Below are positions 16,894 to 24,594 of a DNA stretch of 64,000 nt, in pieces; position 1 is the stretch's first letter, and every line of letters starts with the position of its first letter. The translations under genes were made by a program, and so were the position numbers. The notes beneath the pieces were generated by a model. The model worked only from the letters and a program-made list of their open reading frames with translations, made no database searches and had not been told where the DNA came from. Source of the stretch: Verrucomicrobiales bacterium (lineage in GTDB: Bacteria; Verrucomicrobiota; Verrucomicrobiia; Verrucomicrobiales; DEV007); the NCBI GenBank assembly GCA_016795385.1, contig JAEUHI010000022.1, positions 1 to 64,000 on the forward strand, written 5' to 3'.

Positions 16894-17439
16894 TCAGAAG
16901 GTGGCCCCGAGCGGCTGCTCGACGACCCGTTTCAGGTTTGCGAGACCCTCGAGAAACTGGTCACCACACATTTTCTCGCAATCTATGAACAGACCCGCGA
17001 CCTTGCCCATGAAGGGCTGCGGGCTCTGCATCGCCCAGGTCACCTTCGTGCCATCACCTTCGGGGACGAAGCTCAACTGCACATCCGCCTCCCCGGGAAA
17101 CGGCCGGACGAAAGCGAGCTTCATCTCCACTTTCTGATTCGGCACGGCCGCCATCAGCGTTGTCGTTCCCTCACCGACTTCGTTGTTTCCCGACCATTTG
17201 TAGACGGCACCGACCCCGGTGGGCGGACCTTCGAGAGTCTTTTTCATTTCGGGATCGAGCTTGGCCCAGGGCGACCACTCGTCCCAGCGGCGGAAATCAT
17301 TGACCACGGCGAAGACCGCGGCGGGCGGAGCCGCCATCGTGGCGGAGCGTTCCACGGTCATCGTATCCGGTTGGAACACCGCGAGGACGAGGACGATGGC
17401 GATGACGGCGACGAGGCCGAGAAGGATCTTTTTGAACAT
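16894..17439 (-). CDS. SRPBCC-family protein with N-terminal membrane anchor
   Basis: A 181-residue protein. Residues 1-24 form one hydrophobic helix after MFKK, acting as an anchor or uncleaved signal. The rest is a START/SRPBCC-type lipid- or small-molecule-binding fold (ATMAAPPAAVFAVVNDFRRWDEWSPW, then Trp/Asn-rich strands and a C-terminal helix with ANLKRVVE). This polyketide-cyclase/dehydrase subgroup binds hydrophobic ligands, but no substrate is known here. It is the last gene of the minus-strand cluster headed by the TetR regulator, 34 bases after the VOC-SRPBCC fusion. Confidence 0.85.
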   Translation of the reverse strand: MFKKILLGLVAVIAIVLVLAVFQPDTMTVERSATMAAPPAAVFAVVNDFRRWDEWSPWAKLDPEMKKTLEGPPTGVGAVYKWSGNNEVGEGTTTLMAAVPNQKVEMKLAFVRPFPGEADVQLSFVPEGDGTKVTWAMQSPQPFMGKVAGLFIDCEKMCGDQFLEGLANLKRVVEQPLGATF

Positions 17440-17473
17440 GACAGGGTCGGATGAGGGAGTGAACAGGGTTGGA

Positions 17474-18394
17474 TCAGCGGGAAAGTTCGGCTTCGAGACG
17501 GTCGAAGACCTCTTCGTTGCAACGGGGCACGTAGGCCAGCACCTTTTCCGCCTCGCCGGGCTCGAAGAACTCCATTTCCCATTCGAGATAGGTGCCGTTC
17601 TCCCGCGGCGAGAGGGTGATGGTGAGGAGGAAATGATGCACCTCGCGGAGGTGCTCGATGACGATGCGGTGGGGCGGCTCCACCGCGATGAAGCGGCTCT
17701 CGTTCCGATACCGCGTCCCGTCGGGACCGATCATGTCGAATTCCCACTCGCCTCCCGGCGCGATGATGCAGATGCGGAATTCGTTGGTGAATCCCTTCGG
17801 TCCCCACCAGCGCGCGAGACGATCCGGATCGGTGAAGGCGGCGAAAACGACCTCGGGCGGGAAGGGCAGGCGCCGGTGGAAGCGGAGCACTCCCGGACGA
17901 TCGGGCACCACCGCGGCGGCGGCCCGGATCGCATCGACGTCGAGTTTTTTCATCTCCATCATCGCCTTCATCGCCCGCTGGTTCGCGGCAAGGTCGTCGC
18001 TCTGGTAAAGGCGACAGACATTCCGCGGCGCGATCTGCCAGGAGAGGCCGAAGCGGTCCTTGATCCAGCCGCATTGCTGCGCCTCGGGATCGCCGCCCGC
18101 GCCGAGGAGCTCCCAGTAGCGGTCGATCTCCTCCTGGCTGTCACACTCGATGAGCAGGGAAATCGCTTCGGTGAAGTGGAAATACGGTCCTCCATTCAGC
18201 GCCATGAAGCGCTGGCCACGGAGCTCGAAGAGGATCACCAGCACTTCACCGGTGCGACCTTCGTGGGCGGGATGTCCGGTCTCCGGATAGCGGGTGACCT
18301 CGACGATCCGGGAATCGGGGAAGACCGAGAGATAGAATTCGACGGCCTCCTCGGCGTTGCGGTCGAACCAAAGACAAGGGACGATGGGATTCAT
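17474..18394 (-). CDS. Fusion protein: VOC (PhnB-like) domain plus SRPBCC/AHSA1 domain
   Basis: A 306-residue cytoplasmic fusion. Residues 1-~130 are a PhnB/3-demethylubiquinone-methyltransferase-like VOC domain (PCLWFDRNAEEAVEFYLSVF, then GGPYFHFTEAISLLIEC and GWIKDRFGLSWQI). Residues ~165-306 are an AHSA1-type SRPBCC domain (FHRRLPFPPEVVFAAFTDPD, then WWGPKGFTN). The two fold types also occur as separate single-domain proteins in the same cluster, which suggests a fusion of two neighbouring genes of the cluster type. Both domains bind small molecules; no catalytic residues can be assigned. It starts 9 bases after the preceding AHSA1 gene stop. Confidence 0.88.
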   Translation of the reverse strand: MNPIVPCLWFDRNAEEAVEFYLSVFPDSRIVEVTRYPETGHPAHEGRTGEVLVILFELRGQRFMALNGGPYFHFTEAISLLIECDSQEEIDRYWELLGAGGDPEAQQCGWIKDRFGLSWQIAPRNVCRLYQSDDLAANQRAMKAMMEMKKLDVDAIRAAAAVVPDRPGVLRFHRRLPFPPEVVFAAFTDPDRLARWWGPKGFTNEFRICIIAPGGEWEFDMIGPDGTRYRNESRFIAVEPPHRIVIEHLREVHHFLLTITLSPRENGTYLEWEMEFFEPGEAEKVLAYVPRCNEEVFDRLEAELSR

Positions 18395-18399
18395 GTGGT

Positions 18400-18408
18400 T
18401 TTGTCAGA
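18400..18408 (-). repeat. One-mismatch CCTGACAAA-type motif at a gene junction
   Basis: It reads CTCTGACAAAACCAC. Its TGA is the stop codon of the SRPBCC gene, and it ends six bases before the ATG of the fusion gene. Confidence 0.5.
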
Positions 18409-18874
18409 GGGTGGCGGCGAGTTCCGCGAGTTGGTCGGTGGCCTTGCCCCAGCCTTCGTGGAAACCCATCTCGAGATGCTGGTCGCGATCGGCCGCGGTC
18501 CAGTGCTTCGCGATCGCGGTGTAGGCAGTGCGTCCGCCGCCGAGGTCTTCGAAGGTGATGACGCCGGTCATGAAGGGTTTCGCCGAGGGCACCCAGCCCG
18601 TGGTGTAGGCGTCGGTGAAGACGAGGCGCTCGTTCGGCGTGACCTCAAGATAGATTCCCGCATTGGGAAACTCCTCACCCTCGGGGCTGAGCATGGTGAC
18701 ATTGCAGCAGCCACCGGGCCGGAGATCGAGCTCGGCCCGCGCAACGCCCCAGGGTTTGGGGCAAAACCATTGCTTGAGCAGATCGGGTTCCGTCCAGCAA
18801 CGCCAGAGTTTCTCCCGCGGCACGTCGATCTCGCGACGCAGGACCAGGTCGAAGGATTCCGTGGACTCGCTCAT
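18404..18874 (-). CDS. SRPBCC/AHSA1 domain protein
   Basis: A 156-residue single-domain protein of the AHSA1 (Aha1-like) SRPBCC group, opening LVLRREIDVPREKLWRCWTEP followed by LLKQWFCPKPW and ending in a helix with HEGWGKATDQL. It binds hydrophobic ligands in characterised relatives; here the role is unknown. Its ATG overlaps the stop of the upstream VOC gene (ATGA at 18871-18874), so the pair is translationally coupled. Confidence 0.9.
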   Translation of the reverse strand: MSESTESFDLVLRREIDVPREKLWRCWTEPDLLKQWFCPKPWGVARAELDLRPGGCCNVTMLSPEGEEFPNAGIYLEVTPNERLVFTDAYTTGWVPSAKPFMTGVITFEDLGGGRTAYTAIAKHWTAADRDQHLEMGFHEGWGKATDQLAELAATL

Positions 18875-19296
18875 TTCATTTCCGGGGTGGTGACCATCCA
18901 GGAGATGCCGAAGGCATCGGTGACCATGCCGAAACAGGGCGACCAGAAGGTCTCTCCCAGCGGCATGAAGACATTGCCTCCCTCGGCGAGGGCGTCGAAG
19001 ACGCGGCGCGCCTCATCGGCGTCGGCCACGGTGAGGGACATGCAGTGGCCGTTGTCGGGTTTCTCGGAGCTCCATCCGTCGGAGCCCATGAGGAGACTGC
19101 TGCCGATGGTGAATCCGCAATGCATCACCTTGTCGCCCCAGTTCTCGGGCAACTGCCCCTCGGCGCAGGGCTCGGGGCTTTCGTTGAATTTCATCACCAT
19201 CTGCACCTCGGCCCCGAGGTGTTTTTGATAGTGCGCGAGGGCGGCTTCGCAGTTTCCGGCGAAGGCCAGGTAGGGCTGGACGTAGGGAGGAGTCAT
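18871..19296 (-). CDS. PhnB-like VOC-family protein
   Basis: A 141-residue vicinal-oxygen-chelate protein. The start is at 19296 (MTPPYVQPYLAFAGNC) because the in-frame extension upstream lies in repeat-like intergenic DNA. It has the PhnB pattern: CEAALAHYQKHLGAE near the beginning, LLMGSDGW in the middle, and PLGETFWSPCFGMVTDAFGI, then WMV, near the end. Members are annotated from a glyoxalase/bleomycin-resistance fold, but most lack a proven reaction. It overlaps the following AHSA1 gene by four bases. Confidence 0.9.
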   Translation of the reverse strand: MTPPYVQPYLAFAGNCEAALAHYQKHLGAEVQMVMKFNESPEPCAEGQLPENWGDKVMHCGFTIGSSLLMGSDGWSSEKPDNGHCMSLTVADADEARRVFDALAEGGNVFMPLGETFWSPCFGMVTDAFGISWMVTTPEMK

Positions 19297-19395
19297 GGGG
19301 ATTGCGGATTTCAGATTGCGGATTGGGGCGACGATGAGGCGGCCTACGGAATACGCGGAAAACACGGAATGACAGATGACCGGGATCGATGCGAC
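19297..19395. repeat. Degenerate tandem intergenic repeat tract (GATTGCGG / TTCCGTG type)
   Basis: The spacer carries GATTGCGGATTT and CAGATTGCGGATTG back to back, then CGGAATACGCGG and AAACACGGAATG. These are short quasi-periodic words of a kind that recurs in intergenic DNA of this window. No gene is seen in the whole spacer to 19490. Confidence 0.5.
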
Positions 19396-19490
19396 AGGTG
19401 GTGAGCCGTGGTGAGGTGGCACCTCTTGGATTGAAGCCTCCGGGTCGGCGTCGTTTTCCGTGAGATTCCGTGAGCCTGCATTCCAGGTTC

Positions 19491-19859
19491 TCAGGCGATG
19501 ACGATGGGTTGGAAGCCGCCGAAGGACATGCGCTTGCAGTCGAAGAGCGGAGCGGTCTTTTCTCCGAGTTCGGCAATGCGCGGATCGGCCATGATTTTGG
19601 CGTTGGCCTGGTCGCGCACTTCTTTCGAGGGATACTCGACCCAGGCGAAGATCACCACCTCGTCGTCACCGGCATCCGCGGCGGTGGGAAACGGTCGCAT
19701 GTCCATGCAGTTCGCGTCATCGAGCACGGTCTCGACGTAGCGGAGGGCACCGTGCTCTTTCCAGACTTCCCCACACATCGTCGCGATGGCGCGGTAGGCT
19801 TCGAGATTGGCGCGGGGGACGGGCAGCAAGAAGCCGTCGACGTAGGATTCAGGGTTCAT
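19491..19859 (-). CDS. DUF1428 (YbaA-like) family protein
   Basis: A 122-residue protein starting at the ATG at 19859. It matches the DUF1428 family throughout: YVDGFLLPVPRANLEAYR, DEVVIFAWVEYPSKEVRDQA and the ending CKRMSFGGFQPIV. This is a ferredoxin-like (dimeric alpha/beta barrel) fold seen in E. coli YbaA. Its function is unknown, though such genes often sit next to VOC and SRPBCC genes as here. It lies between the DoxX gene and the VOC gene. Confidence 0.92.
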   Translation of the reverse strand: MNPESYVDGFLLPVPRANLEAYRAIATMCGEVWKEHGALRYVETVLDDANCMDMRPFPTAADAGDDEVVIFAWVEYPSKEVRDQANAKIMADPRIAELGEKTAPLFDCKRMSFGGFQPIVIA

Positions 19860-19896
19860 TTCGGATTCCGGATTTGGTTTGTGGATGGGTTTTTTT

Positions 19897-20283
19897 TCAG
19901 GGGCGGACGACGAGGGCCTTCCACGCCCGCCGCTCGACCCAGAGAAGGAAGAGCGAGAGCGCCACGATCGCGAGGAGCATGATCTGGAAGATGCCGTCAC
20001 CGGCGACGAGCTGGTGGAAGACGAGAATGTTCACGATGACCGGACCGAGACACAGCAGCCCCAGATTCCGGGTTTTGGGAATCGCCACGAGGATGCCACC
20101 GAGCAATTCGATCACCTTCACGAAGGTCATGTAACCGGTGGGGACAAAGGCGGCCATGAACGAGGCGACAGGGGTGCCCTCGGGCGGCGCGGGGATGTCG
20201 ACGAGCTTGAAGAGCACGGTGACGGCGGACATGATGAAGAGGAGTCCGAGCAGGATCCCGGCGATGATGGCGGCGATTTTCAT
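19897..20283 (-). CDS. DoxX-like membrane protein
   Basis: A 128-residue protein with four hydrophobic helices. MKIAAIIAGILLGLLFIMSA at the N-terminus and KVIELLGGILVAIPKTRNLG in the centre are typical of the DoxX/DoxX-like family (PF07681/PF13564). Relatives include subunits of quinone-linked oxidoreductases and uncharacterised stress-cluster proteins. Its ATG overlaps the stop of the preceding SRPBCC gene (ATGA at 20280-20283), indicating coupling. Confidence 0.88.
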   Translation of the reverse strand: MKIAAIIAGILLGLLFIMSAVTVLFKLVDIPAPPEGTPVASFMAAFVPTGYMTFVKVIELLGGILVAIPKTRNLGLLCLGPVIVNILVFHQLVAGDGIFQIMLLAIVALSLFLLWVERRAWKALVVRP

Positions 20284-20774
20284 GGATTGGGGCGGTTCTT
20301 AGGTGGGTTTGTCAGGAGGGTCCGGAGAAGAGCGGAGAGACTGTCGAGACCTTCTTCCCAGCCCGTGGCGAGGCCCGCCTCGAGACAGCGTTCGCGCGAA
20401 GCAGGGGTCTCAAAATGAATCCGCACGGCGAGTTGGGTCGATCCGTCGGCATCGGAGAAGGTCACCGTGACGGTGAGATCGGTGGGCGACTCCGCCGGGC
20501 CTGCCTGGCATGACGGAACGCGGAGATCGAGATGCAAGGATCGTTCCGGGAGACACTCACGGACCGTGCCGGTGACGAGGAGATCGGTCCCTCCCGGTTC
20601 GCGCATGAGGATGCGCAAGCGGCCTCCCGGCTTCGCCTCGATCTCACACTCGGGATTGAAGAGGGCGTGCGGCCCCCACCACTCCGCGAGCAAGGGAGCT
20701 TGCGTCCAGGCACGGAAAACTTCCGCCGGAGGCGCGGCAATCATTCGTGCCAGATGGTAGCTGAAATCGCTCAT
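20280..20774 (-). CDS. SRPBCC/AHSA1 domain protein
   Basis: A 164-residue single-domain AHSA1-type protein (YHLARMIAAPPAEVFRAWTQ, then LLAEWWGPHAL; helix GLATGWEEGLDSLSALLRTL). It is the first structural gene after the TetR regulator, 142 bases downstream of its stop. That spacer includes a short unsupported reading frame ending in this gene's ATG and an A-rich run. It overlaps doxX by four bases. The role is unknown. Confidence 0.88.
   Translation of the reverse strand: MSDFSYHLARMIAAPPAEVFRAWTQAPLLAEWWGPHALFNPECEIEAKPGGRLRILMREPGGTDLLVTGTVRECLPERSLHLDLRVPSCQAGPAESPTDLTVTVTFSDADGSTQLAVRIHFETPASRERCLEAGLATGWEEGLDSLSALLRTLLTNPPKNRPNP
20308..20316 (-). repeat. CCTGACAAA motif copy 4, near the SRPBCC gene end
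   Basis: The full extended form TCCTGACAAACCCACC encodes L-T-N-P-P about eight codons before the stop. Confidence 0.7.
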
Positions 20775-20912
20775 GCGGTGGGAGCGGCGTCCTTGCAGGA
20801 CTTGCCTTCACCAAGGCCGCCTGTGACATTTTTTTCCCGGCAAAGACGCGTGCCCACGGGCCACAAAAGTTTCATCCGGAACCGGCGTCGATGAAGGCGT
20901 TCCATGGGTGGC

Positions 20913-20941
20913 TTTGTCAGGATGTTTGTGTCTTTGTCAGG
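20913..20941 (-). repeat. CCTGACAAA motif copies 5 and 6, spaced 20 bp at the TetR gene end
   Basis: Two copies (20913-20921 and 20933-20941) lie exactly 20 bp apart, about two helical turns. The distal one contains the tetR stop codon TGA (20917-20919), and the proximal one encodes L-T-K in the last residues. Confidence 0.75.
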
Positions 20942-21549
20942 AGAGATTCCACCCAGGCGAGACCAAGCCGGAGATTCGACCGGATGATGTCGGGACGGTT
21001 CTCGACCTTGCCGACGAGCATCGACCCCTGCCAGAGGCTGTTGAGATACCAAGCCACCGCCTCGGGATCGAAGGGAGCGTCGGGGGCGTGCTTCTCCTTC
21101 GCCGCGGCGAGCATCTTCGCGCAGTTGGCGGTCCAGAGATCGAGCTGGCGGGCACATTCCTCGCGCATCGCGGGATGGGTCTGGGCGAGCTCCTGCGACA
21201 TCATTCCGACCATGCAGGTGCAGACCTGATCCTCGCGCTCGGTGAAGCCGATCATGATCGCGAAAAAGCGCCGGATCTGCTCGAGCGGATCGAGCGCCTC
21301 GTCCTGCCACGCCTCGGCGTAGAGGGCGGTGCCGAAGGCGCCCCACCACTCGACCGCGGCCCTGCCGATCGCTTCCTTGCTCTCGAAGTGGTGGAAAAAA
21401 CTCCCCTTCGTCACTCCGGCCTCGGCGCAGATGTCATCGACGGAAGTCCCGGCATACCCCTGCCTCAGCATCAAGGTGACCGTCGCCCCGATGAGGCGCT
21501 CTCGCGTCTCGGCAGGATTTCGACGGGGTTTCGAGGGTAGTGGCGTCAT
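20917..21549 (-). CDS. TetR-family transcriptional regulator
   Basis: A 210-residue repressor. I start it at 21549 (MTPLPSKPRR) because the classic TetR DNA-binding helices follow at once: ETRERLIGATVTLMLRQGYAGTSVDDICAEAGV, read from separate segments, then KGSFFHHFESKEAIGRA. The C-terminal domain (TetR_C type, with a CTCMVGMMSQELAQ helix) would bind the inducer. A 20-bp imperfect palindrome covers its start codon, so autoregulation is likely. It heads a same-strand series of SRPBCC, DoxX, DUF1428 and VOC genes, the probable regulon. Confidence 0.94.
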   Translation of the reverse strand: MTPLPSKPRRNPAETRERLIGATVTLMLRQGYAGTSVDDICAEAGVTKGSFFHHFESKEAIGRAAVEWWGAFGTALYAEAWQDEALDPLEQIRRFFAIMIGFTEREDQVCTCMVGMMSQELAQTHPAMREECARQLDLWTANCAKMLAAAKEKHAPDAPFDPEAVAWYLNSLWQGSMLVGKVENRPDIIRSNLRLGLAWVESLLTKTQTS

Positions 21550-21566
21550 ACGAACCAGTTGGTATG
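21547..21566. promoter_or_regulatory. Probable TetR operator overlapping the tetR start codon
   Basis: CATACGAACCAGTTGGTATG is an imperfect palindrome with 16 of 20 positions symmetric (CATAC-n-AAC and its complement). It closely resembles ATAC-n4-6-GTAT type TetR-family operators and starts on the ATG of the gene itself. Confidence 0.65.
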
Positions 21567-21624
21567 TTATTCCGAGAAAGAAGGCAAGGAGATTTTCGAC
21601 GGGGGCCATTCATTCCGAATCGAA

Positions 21625-22383
21625 TCAGTCAGGCTGGTTCCCGGCGATAGCCTGCAGCAGCCGGCCGATTCGCTCGATTTCCCTCGATTTGCCTTTGACG
21701 ATGAGTCGTGCGTTGGCCTCGTCGTGAAAGGCGTGACCGTCGCCACCAAAGAGGAAGCCGTGCTCCCTGAGCACATCGACCGCCGTCAGGGGGCCTTCAT
21801 CTCCCTCCTTTCCAAAGAATCTTTGATCCACGGGAAAAGCGGCGATTCGGGAGACCTCCCTGGGGAGGGACACAGGGCGTATGATGACCGCATACGGCGT
21901 GACTTCATACCAACAGGAAAAATGCTGGGTCACATCATCGAGCAAAGTCGTGATCAGGACATCGTGATAGACGCCGGAAAACGGATGTTCCTTCGAATGC
22001 ACCCATGAGGTGCCCTCATGATCCTTATCGAATCCAAAGGGGTCAGGAGCAGGTCCCGCAGCACCCCCTTCAACAATAATGGAAAAACCTTGACGGGAAG
22101 CCGAATGCTCGGCGGCCTTGTATTGGATCGCTCTAAGGGCCTCCGACAAATCCGATTGCGAAAACTCGACCTCTGGAACCCGAATTGAAGAAACAAAATC
22201 TTCTATCCTTTTTTGATCAGGACTTTCCAATTGGATCAAAATCGCAGGATCCAAAGACACTTCTTCCACATAAACTCCCCCCATCGGTAACACCTCAGGT
22301 TCCCTCGACTCCTGAGAGCGATCGCAACCGATCAAGATCAACCAAACCGGAAGCGTATAGATCCAATGGCTCGATCTGCGCAT
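21625..22383 (-). CDS. Predicted lipoprotein of unknown function
   Basis: A 252-residue exported lipoprotein. An N-terminal hydrophobic segment ends in the lipobox LILIGC (Cys20). The mature part has an acidic N-terminal half, a region with WVHSKEHPFSGVYHDVLITTLL, and an ending ARLIVKGKSREIERIGRLLQAIAG. The ending recalls the small alpha/beta N-domains of secretins or TonB short domains, a weak similarity. Its 5' half is much more AT-rich than its neighbours, which suggests acquisition from elsewhere. It stands alone between tetR and lpxA. Confidence 0.7.
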   Translation of the reverse strand: MRRSSHWIYTLPVWLILIGCDRSQESREPEVLPMGGVYVEEVSLDPAILIQLESPDQKRIEDFVSSIRVPEVEFSQSDLSEALRAIQYKAAEHSASRQGFSIIVEGGAAGPAPDPFGFDKDHEGTSWVHSKEHPFSGVYHDVLITTLLDDVTQHFSCWYEVTPYAVIIRPVSLPREVSRIAAFPVDQRFFGKEGDEGPLTAVDVLREHGFLFGGDGHAFHDEANARLIVKGKSREIERIGRLLQAIAGNQPD

Positions 22384-22495
22384 AGCAAGAATTCCACGAT
22401 CACTGGATCTTTCTGATTCAACAAGATGAATCTCGATACTTTGCGCGGACCTTTACGGCCGGCGTCCCCCCACGGCTTCACAGCTCCGCTCCCCC

Positions 22496-23269
22496 TCAAC
22501 TAATCCCGCGCTCCGAGGCGGCGACGAAGTCGATGAGGCGGTCGATCTCGGGACAGCGATCGGGCCACGCGCGCAGAATCTCGAGCGACTCGCGGTAGTT
22601 CCGCTGTTCGCGATACAACACCCGATGCGCCTTCTTGATTCGGGCGACGGTGTCTTCGGAGAAACCACGACGACCCAGACCGACGGTATTCACGGCGCGG
22701 ACCTTGCCGGGATTCCCATCGGCGATCATGAAGGGCGGGACATCCTGCACGATCTTCGAACAGCCTCCGGTGATGGCGTGCGCCCCGATGCGGCAGAACT
22801 GGTGCACGGCGGTGAGCCCGCCCATGATGGCATGTTCTCCCACGGTGACGTGACCGGCGAGAGTGCCGTTGTTCGAGAAAATGACGTGGTCGCCAACGAT
22901 GCAGTCGTGTGCGATGTGGCTATAGGCGAGGAAATTGCCGTGACTGCCGACGCTGGTGTAGGACTCCGGCGCGGTGCCGCGGTTCACGGTGCAAAACTCG
23001 CGGAAGACATTGCCTTCGCCCAATTTCAAGTAGGTCGGCTCGCCCGCGTATTTCAGATCCTGGCTCCGCTGCCCGATAGAGGCGTAGGGGAAAAACTCAT
23101 TGCCCGGACCGATCTCACTCGGCCCGGCAAGGGTGACATGATTGTGGAGACGGCAGCCGTCGCCCAGTTTAACGCCCGCACCGATCACGCAGTAGGGCCC
23201 GATCACGATGCCATCCCCCAGCTCCGCGCCCGGATCGATGATGGCCGTGGGATGGATCTCGTTTGCCAT
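22496..23269 (-). CDS. lpxA: Acyl-ACP--UDP-N-acetylglucosamine O-acyltransferase
   Basis: A 257-residue left-handed beta-helix acyltransferase that performs the first acylation of lipid A synthesis. Hexapeptide repeats fill residues ~5-180 (IHPTAIIDPGAELGDGIVIG onward). The catalytic His region YSHIAHDCIVGDHVIFSNN and the QFCRIGAHA loop are clear, and a helical C-terminus follows (ARIKKAHRVLYRE). I use the ATG at 23269; an in-frame TTG lies two codons upstream. Only two bases separate it from the lpxC-fabZ stop, so it is co-transcribed with the gene for the next enzyme of the pathway. Confidence 0.97.
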   Translation of the reverse strand: MANEIHPTAIIDPGAELGDGIVIGPYCVIGAGVKLGDGCRLHNHVTLAGPSEIGPGNEFFPYASIGQRSQDLKYAGEPTYLKLGEGNVFREFCTVNRGTAPESYTSVGSHGNFLAYSHIAHDCIVGDHVIFSNNGTLAGHVTVGEHAIMGGLTAVHQFCRIGAHAITGGCSKIVQDVPPFMIADGNPGKVRAVNTVGLGRRGFSEDTVARIKKAHRVLYREQRNYRESLEILRAWPDRCPEIDRLIDFVAASERGIS

Positions 23270-23271
23270 AT

Positions 23272-24582
23272 TCAATCCATGATCGCGAACTTCAGCTCGG
23301 CTTCCGAAGTGGTCTCGCCGTTGACGCTACAGTGGCATTTGGCGACGCCGATGTTGCCGCGGACCTTCGTCAGCTCGGATTCGATGATGAGGGTGTCGCC
23401 GGGGAAGACGGGCTTGCGGAACTTCACGTTGTCCGCACTCATGAAATACCCGATTTTCCCCTGGTTCGCCGGCTGGCGCAACAGCGAGATACTCGCGACC
23501 TGTGCCATCGCCTCGACCTGGAGCACGCCGGGCATGACGGGATGACCGGGGAAGTGCCCCTGGAAGTAGGGCTCGTTGATCGTCACCTGCTTCACGCCGG
23601 TGCATTTGAATTCGGTCTCGAATCCGACGATGCGGTCGACCATGAGGAAGGGATACCGGTGCGGCAGCACCTTCTGCACCTCGAGGTTGCTCATCACCCC
23701 TTCCCCGGTCGGGATGCTCACGGAAGGGATCGCGGCGAGGGTCTGGGCGAAAGTCTTGGCGAGCTTTTCGGCCATCTGCGTGTTCGGCCCGTGGCCGGGT
23801 TTCACGGCGATGACGTGCCCCATGATGCGTTTTCCGCTCAGCATGAGATCACCGATGATGTCGAGGATCTTGTGGCGCGCGAACTCCTCGGGATAGCGCA
23901 TCGCCTCCTTGCTCATCACGGACTCGCCTTTCACAACGACGGCGTTTTCGAGGCTGCCGCCTTTGATGAGGCCTTTCTCGAGAAGCGGCTGGACGTCCTC
24001 GTAATACACAAAGGTCCGCGCGTGGGCGATTTCCTTTTCGTAGGTCTCAGGAGTGATCTCGGTGGAGAAATACTGGGTCATGCGCCCGTTCGGACCGACC
24101 TGGGTGCAGGAGACGCGGAAGCCTTTGTCCGGGACGATGGTGATGAGCGAACCGCTCTTGGTCTCGAGATGGATGGGCTCGCGAATCTCGAAAACGCGGC
24201 GGTTCGCCTCCTGCTCGACGATGCCGGCCTTTTTGATGCAATCGACGAAGGGGCGGGCCGAGCCGTCGCCGATGGGCGGCTCGTTCGCATCCATCTCGAT
24301 GATGGCATTGTCGACCCCCATGCCGACGAGGGCGGAGATGACGTGCTCGACGGTGTGGACCTTCACGGATCCTTCCGCAAGGGTGGTGGCGCGTTCGACG
24401 GTCTGCACCTTGGAGACATGGGCGTCGATGAAGGGTTTGTCGGGCAGATCGACGCGACGGAATTTGATCCCGGTGTTCACCGGAGCGGGCGTCATCGTCA
24501 GGGTCACCTGCGCCCCGGTGTGGAGCGAGGTGCCGGTGAGAGCGGCGGAGGTCGCGAGAGTCTGTTGTTTCTGAGCCGACAT
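23272..24582 (-). CDS. Bifunctional LpxC-FabZ fusion
   Basis: A 436-residue cytosolic fusion. Residues ~1-290 are LpxC, the zinc deacetylase committing step of lipid A synthesis (HTVEHVISALVGMGVDNA, GDGSARPFVDC, ARHKILDIIGDL and a GHVIAVKPGH-type end). Residues ~300-436 are FabZ, beta-hydroxyacyl-ACP dehydratase (LPHRYPFLMVDRI and the active site HFPGHPVMPGVLQVEAMAQ with His and Glu). The start is the ATG at 24582. This fusion is known in Bacteroidota and PVC bacteria and couples use of hydroxyacyl-ACP to fatty-acid synthesis. lpxA follows directly. Confidence 0.97.
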   Translation of the reverse strand: MSAQKQQTLATSAALTGTSLHTGAQVTLTMTPAPVNTGIKFRRVDLPDKPFIDAHVSKVQTVERATTLAEGSVKVHTVEHVISALVGMGVDNAIIEMDANEPPIGDGSARPFVDCIKKAGIVEQEANRRVFEIREPIHLETKSGSLITIVPDKGFRVSCTQVGPNGRMTQYFSTEITPETYEKEIAHARTFVYYEDVQPLLEKGLIKGGSLENAVVVKGESVMSKEAMRYPEEFARHKILDIIGDLMLSGKRIMGHVIAVKPGHGPNTQMAEKLAKTFAQTLAAIPSVSIPTGEGVMSNLEVQKVLPHRYPFLMVDRIVGFETEFKCTGVKQVTINEPYFQGHFPGHPVMPGVLQVEAMAQVASISLLRQPANQGKIGYFMSADNVKFRKPVFPGDTLIIESELTKVRGNIGVAKCHCSVNGETTSEAELKFAIMD

Positions 24583-24594
24583 GGATGGGGATCC

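Noticed and set aside
14457..16988. Long plus-strand open frame opposite the dehydrogenase gene
   Set aside because: It is the shadow of a GC-rich gene on the other strand. It lacks any recognisable domain and has Arg/Gly/His-rich, low-complexity composition.
20771..20905. Possible 44-codon minus-strand gene between tetR and the SRPBCC gene
   Set aside because: It ends inside the next start codon, which is suggestive, but has no ribosome site, domain or conserved pattern, so I leave it as spacer.
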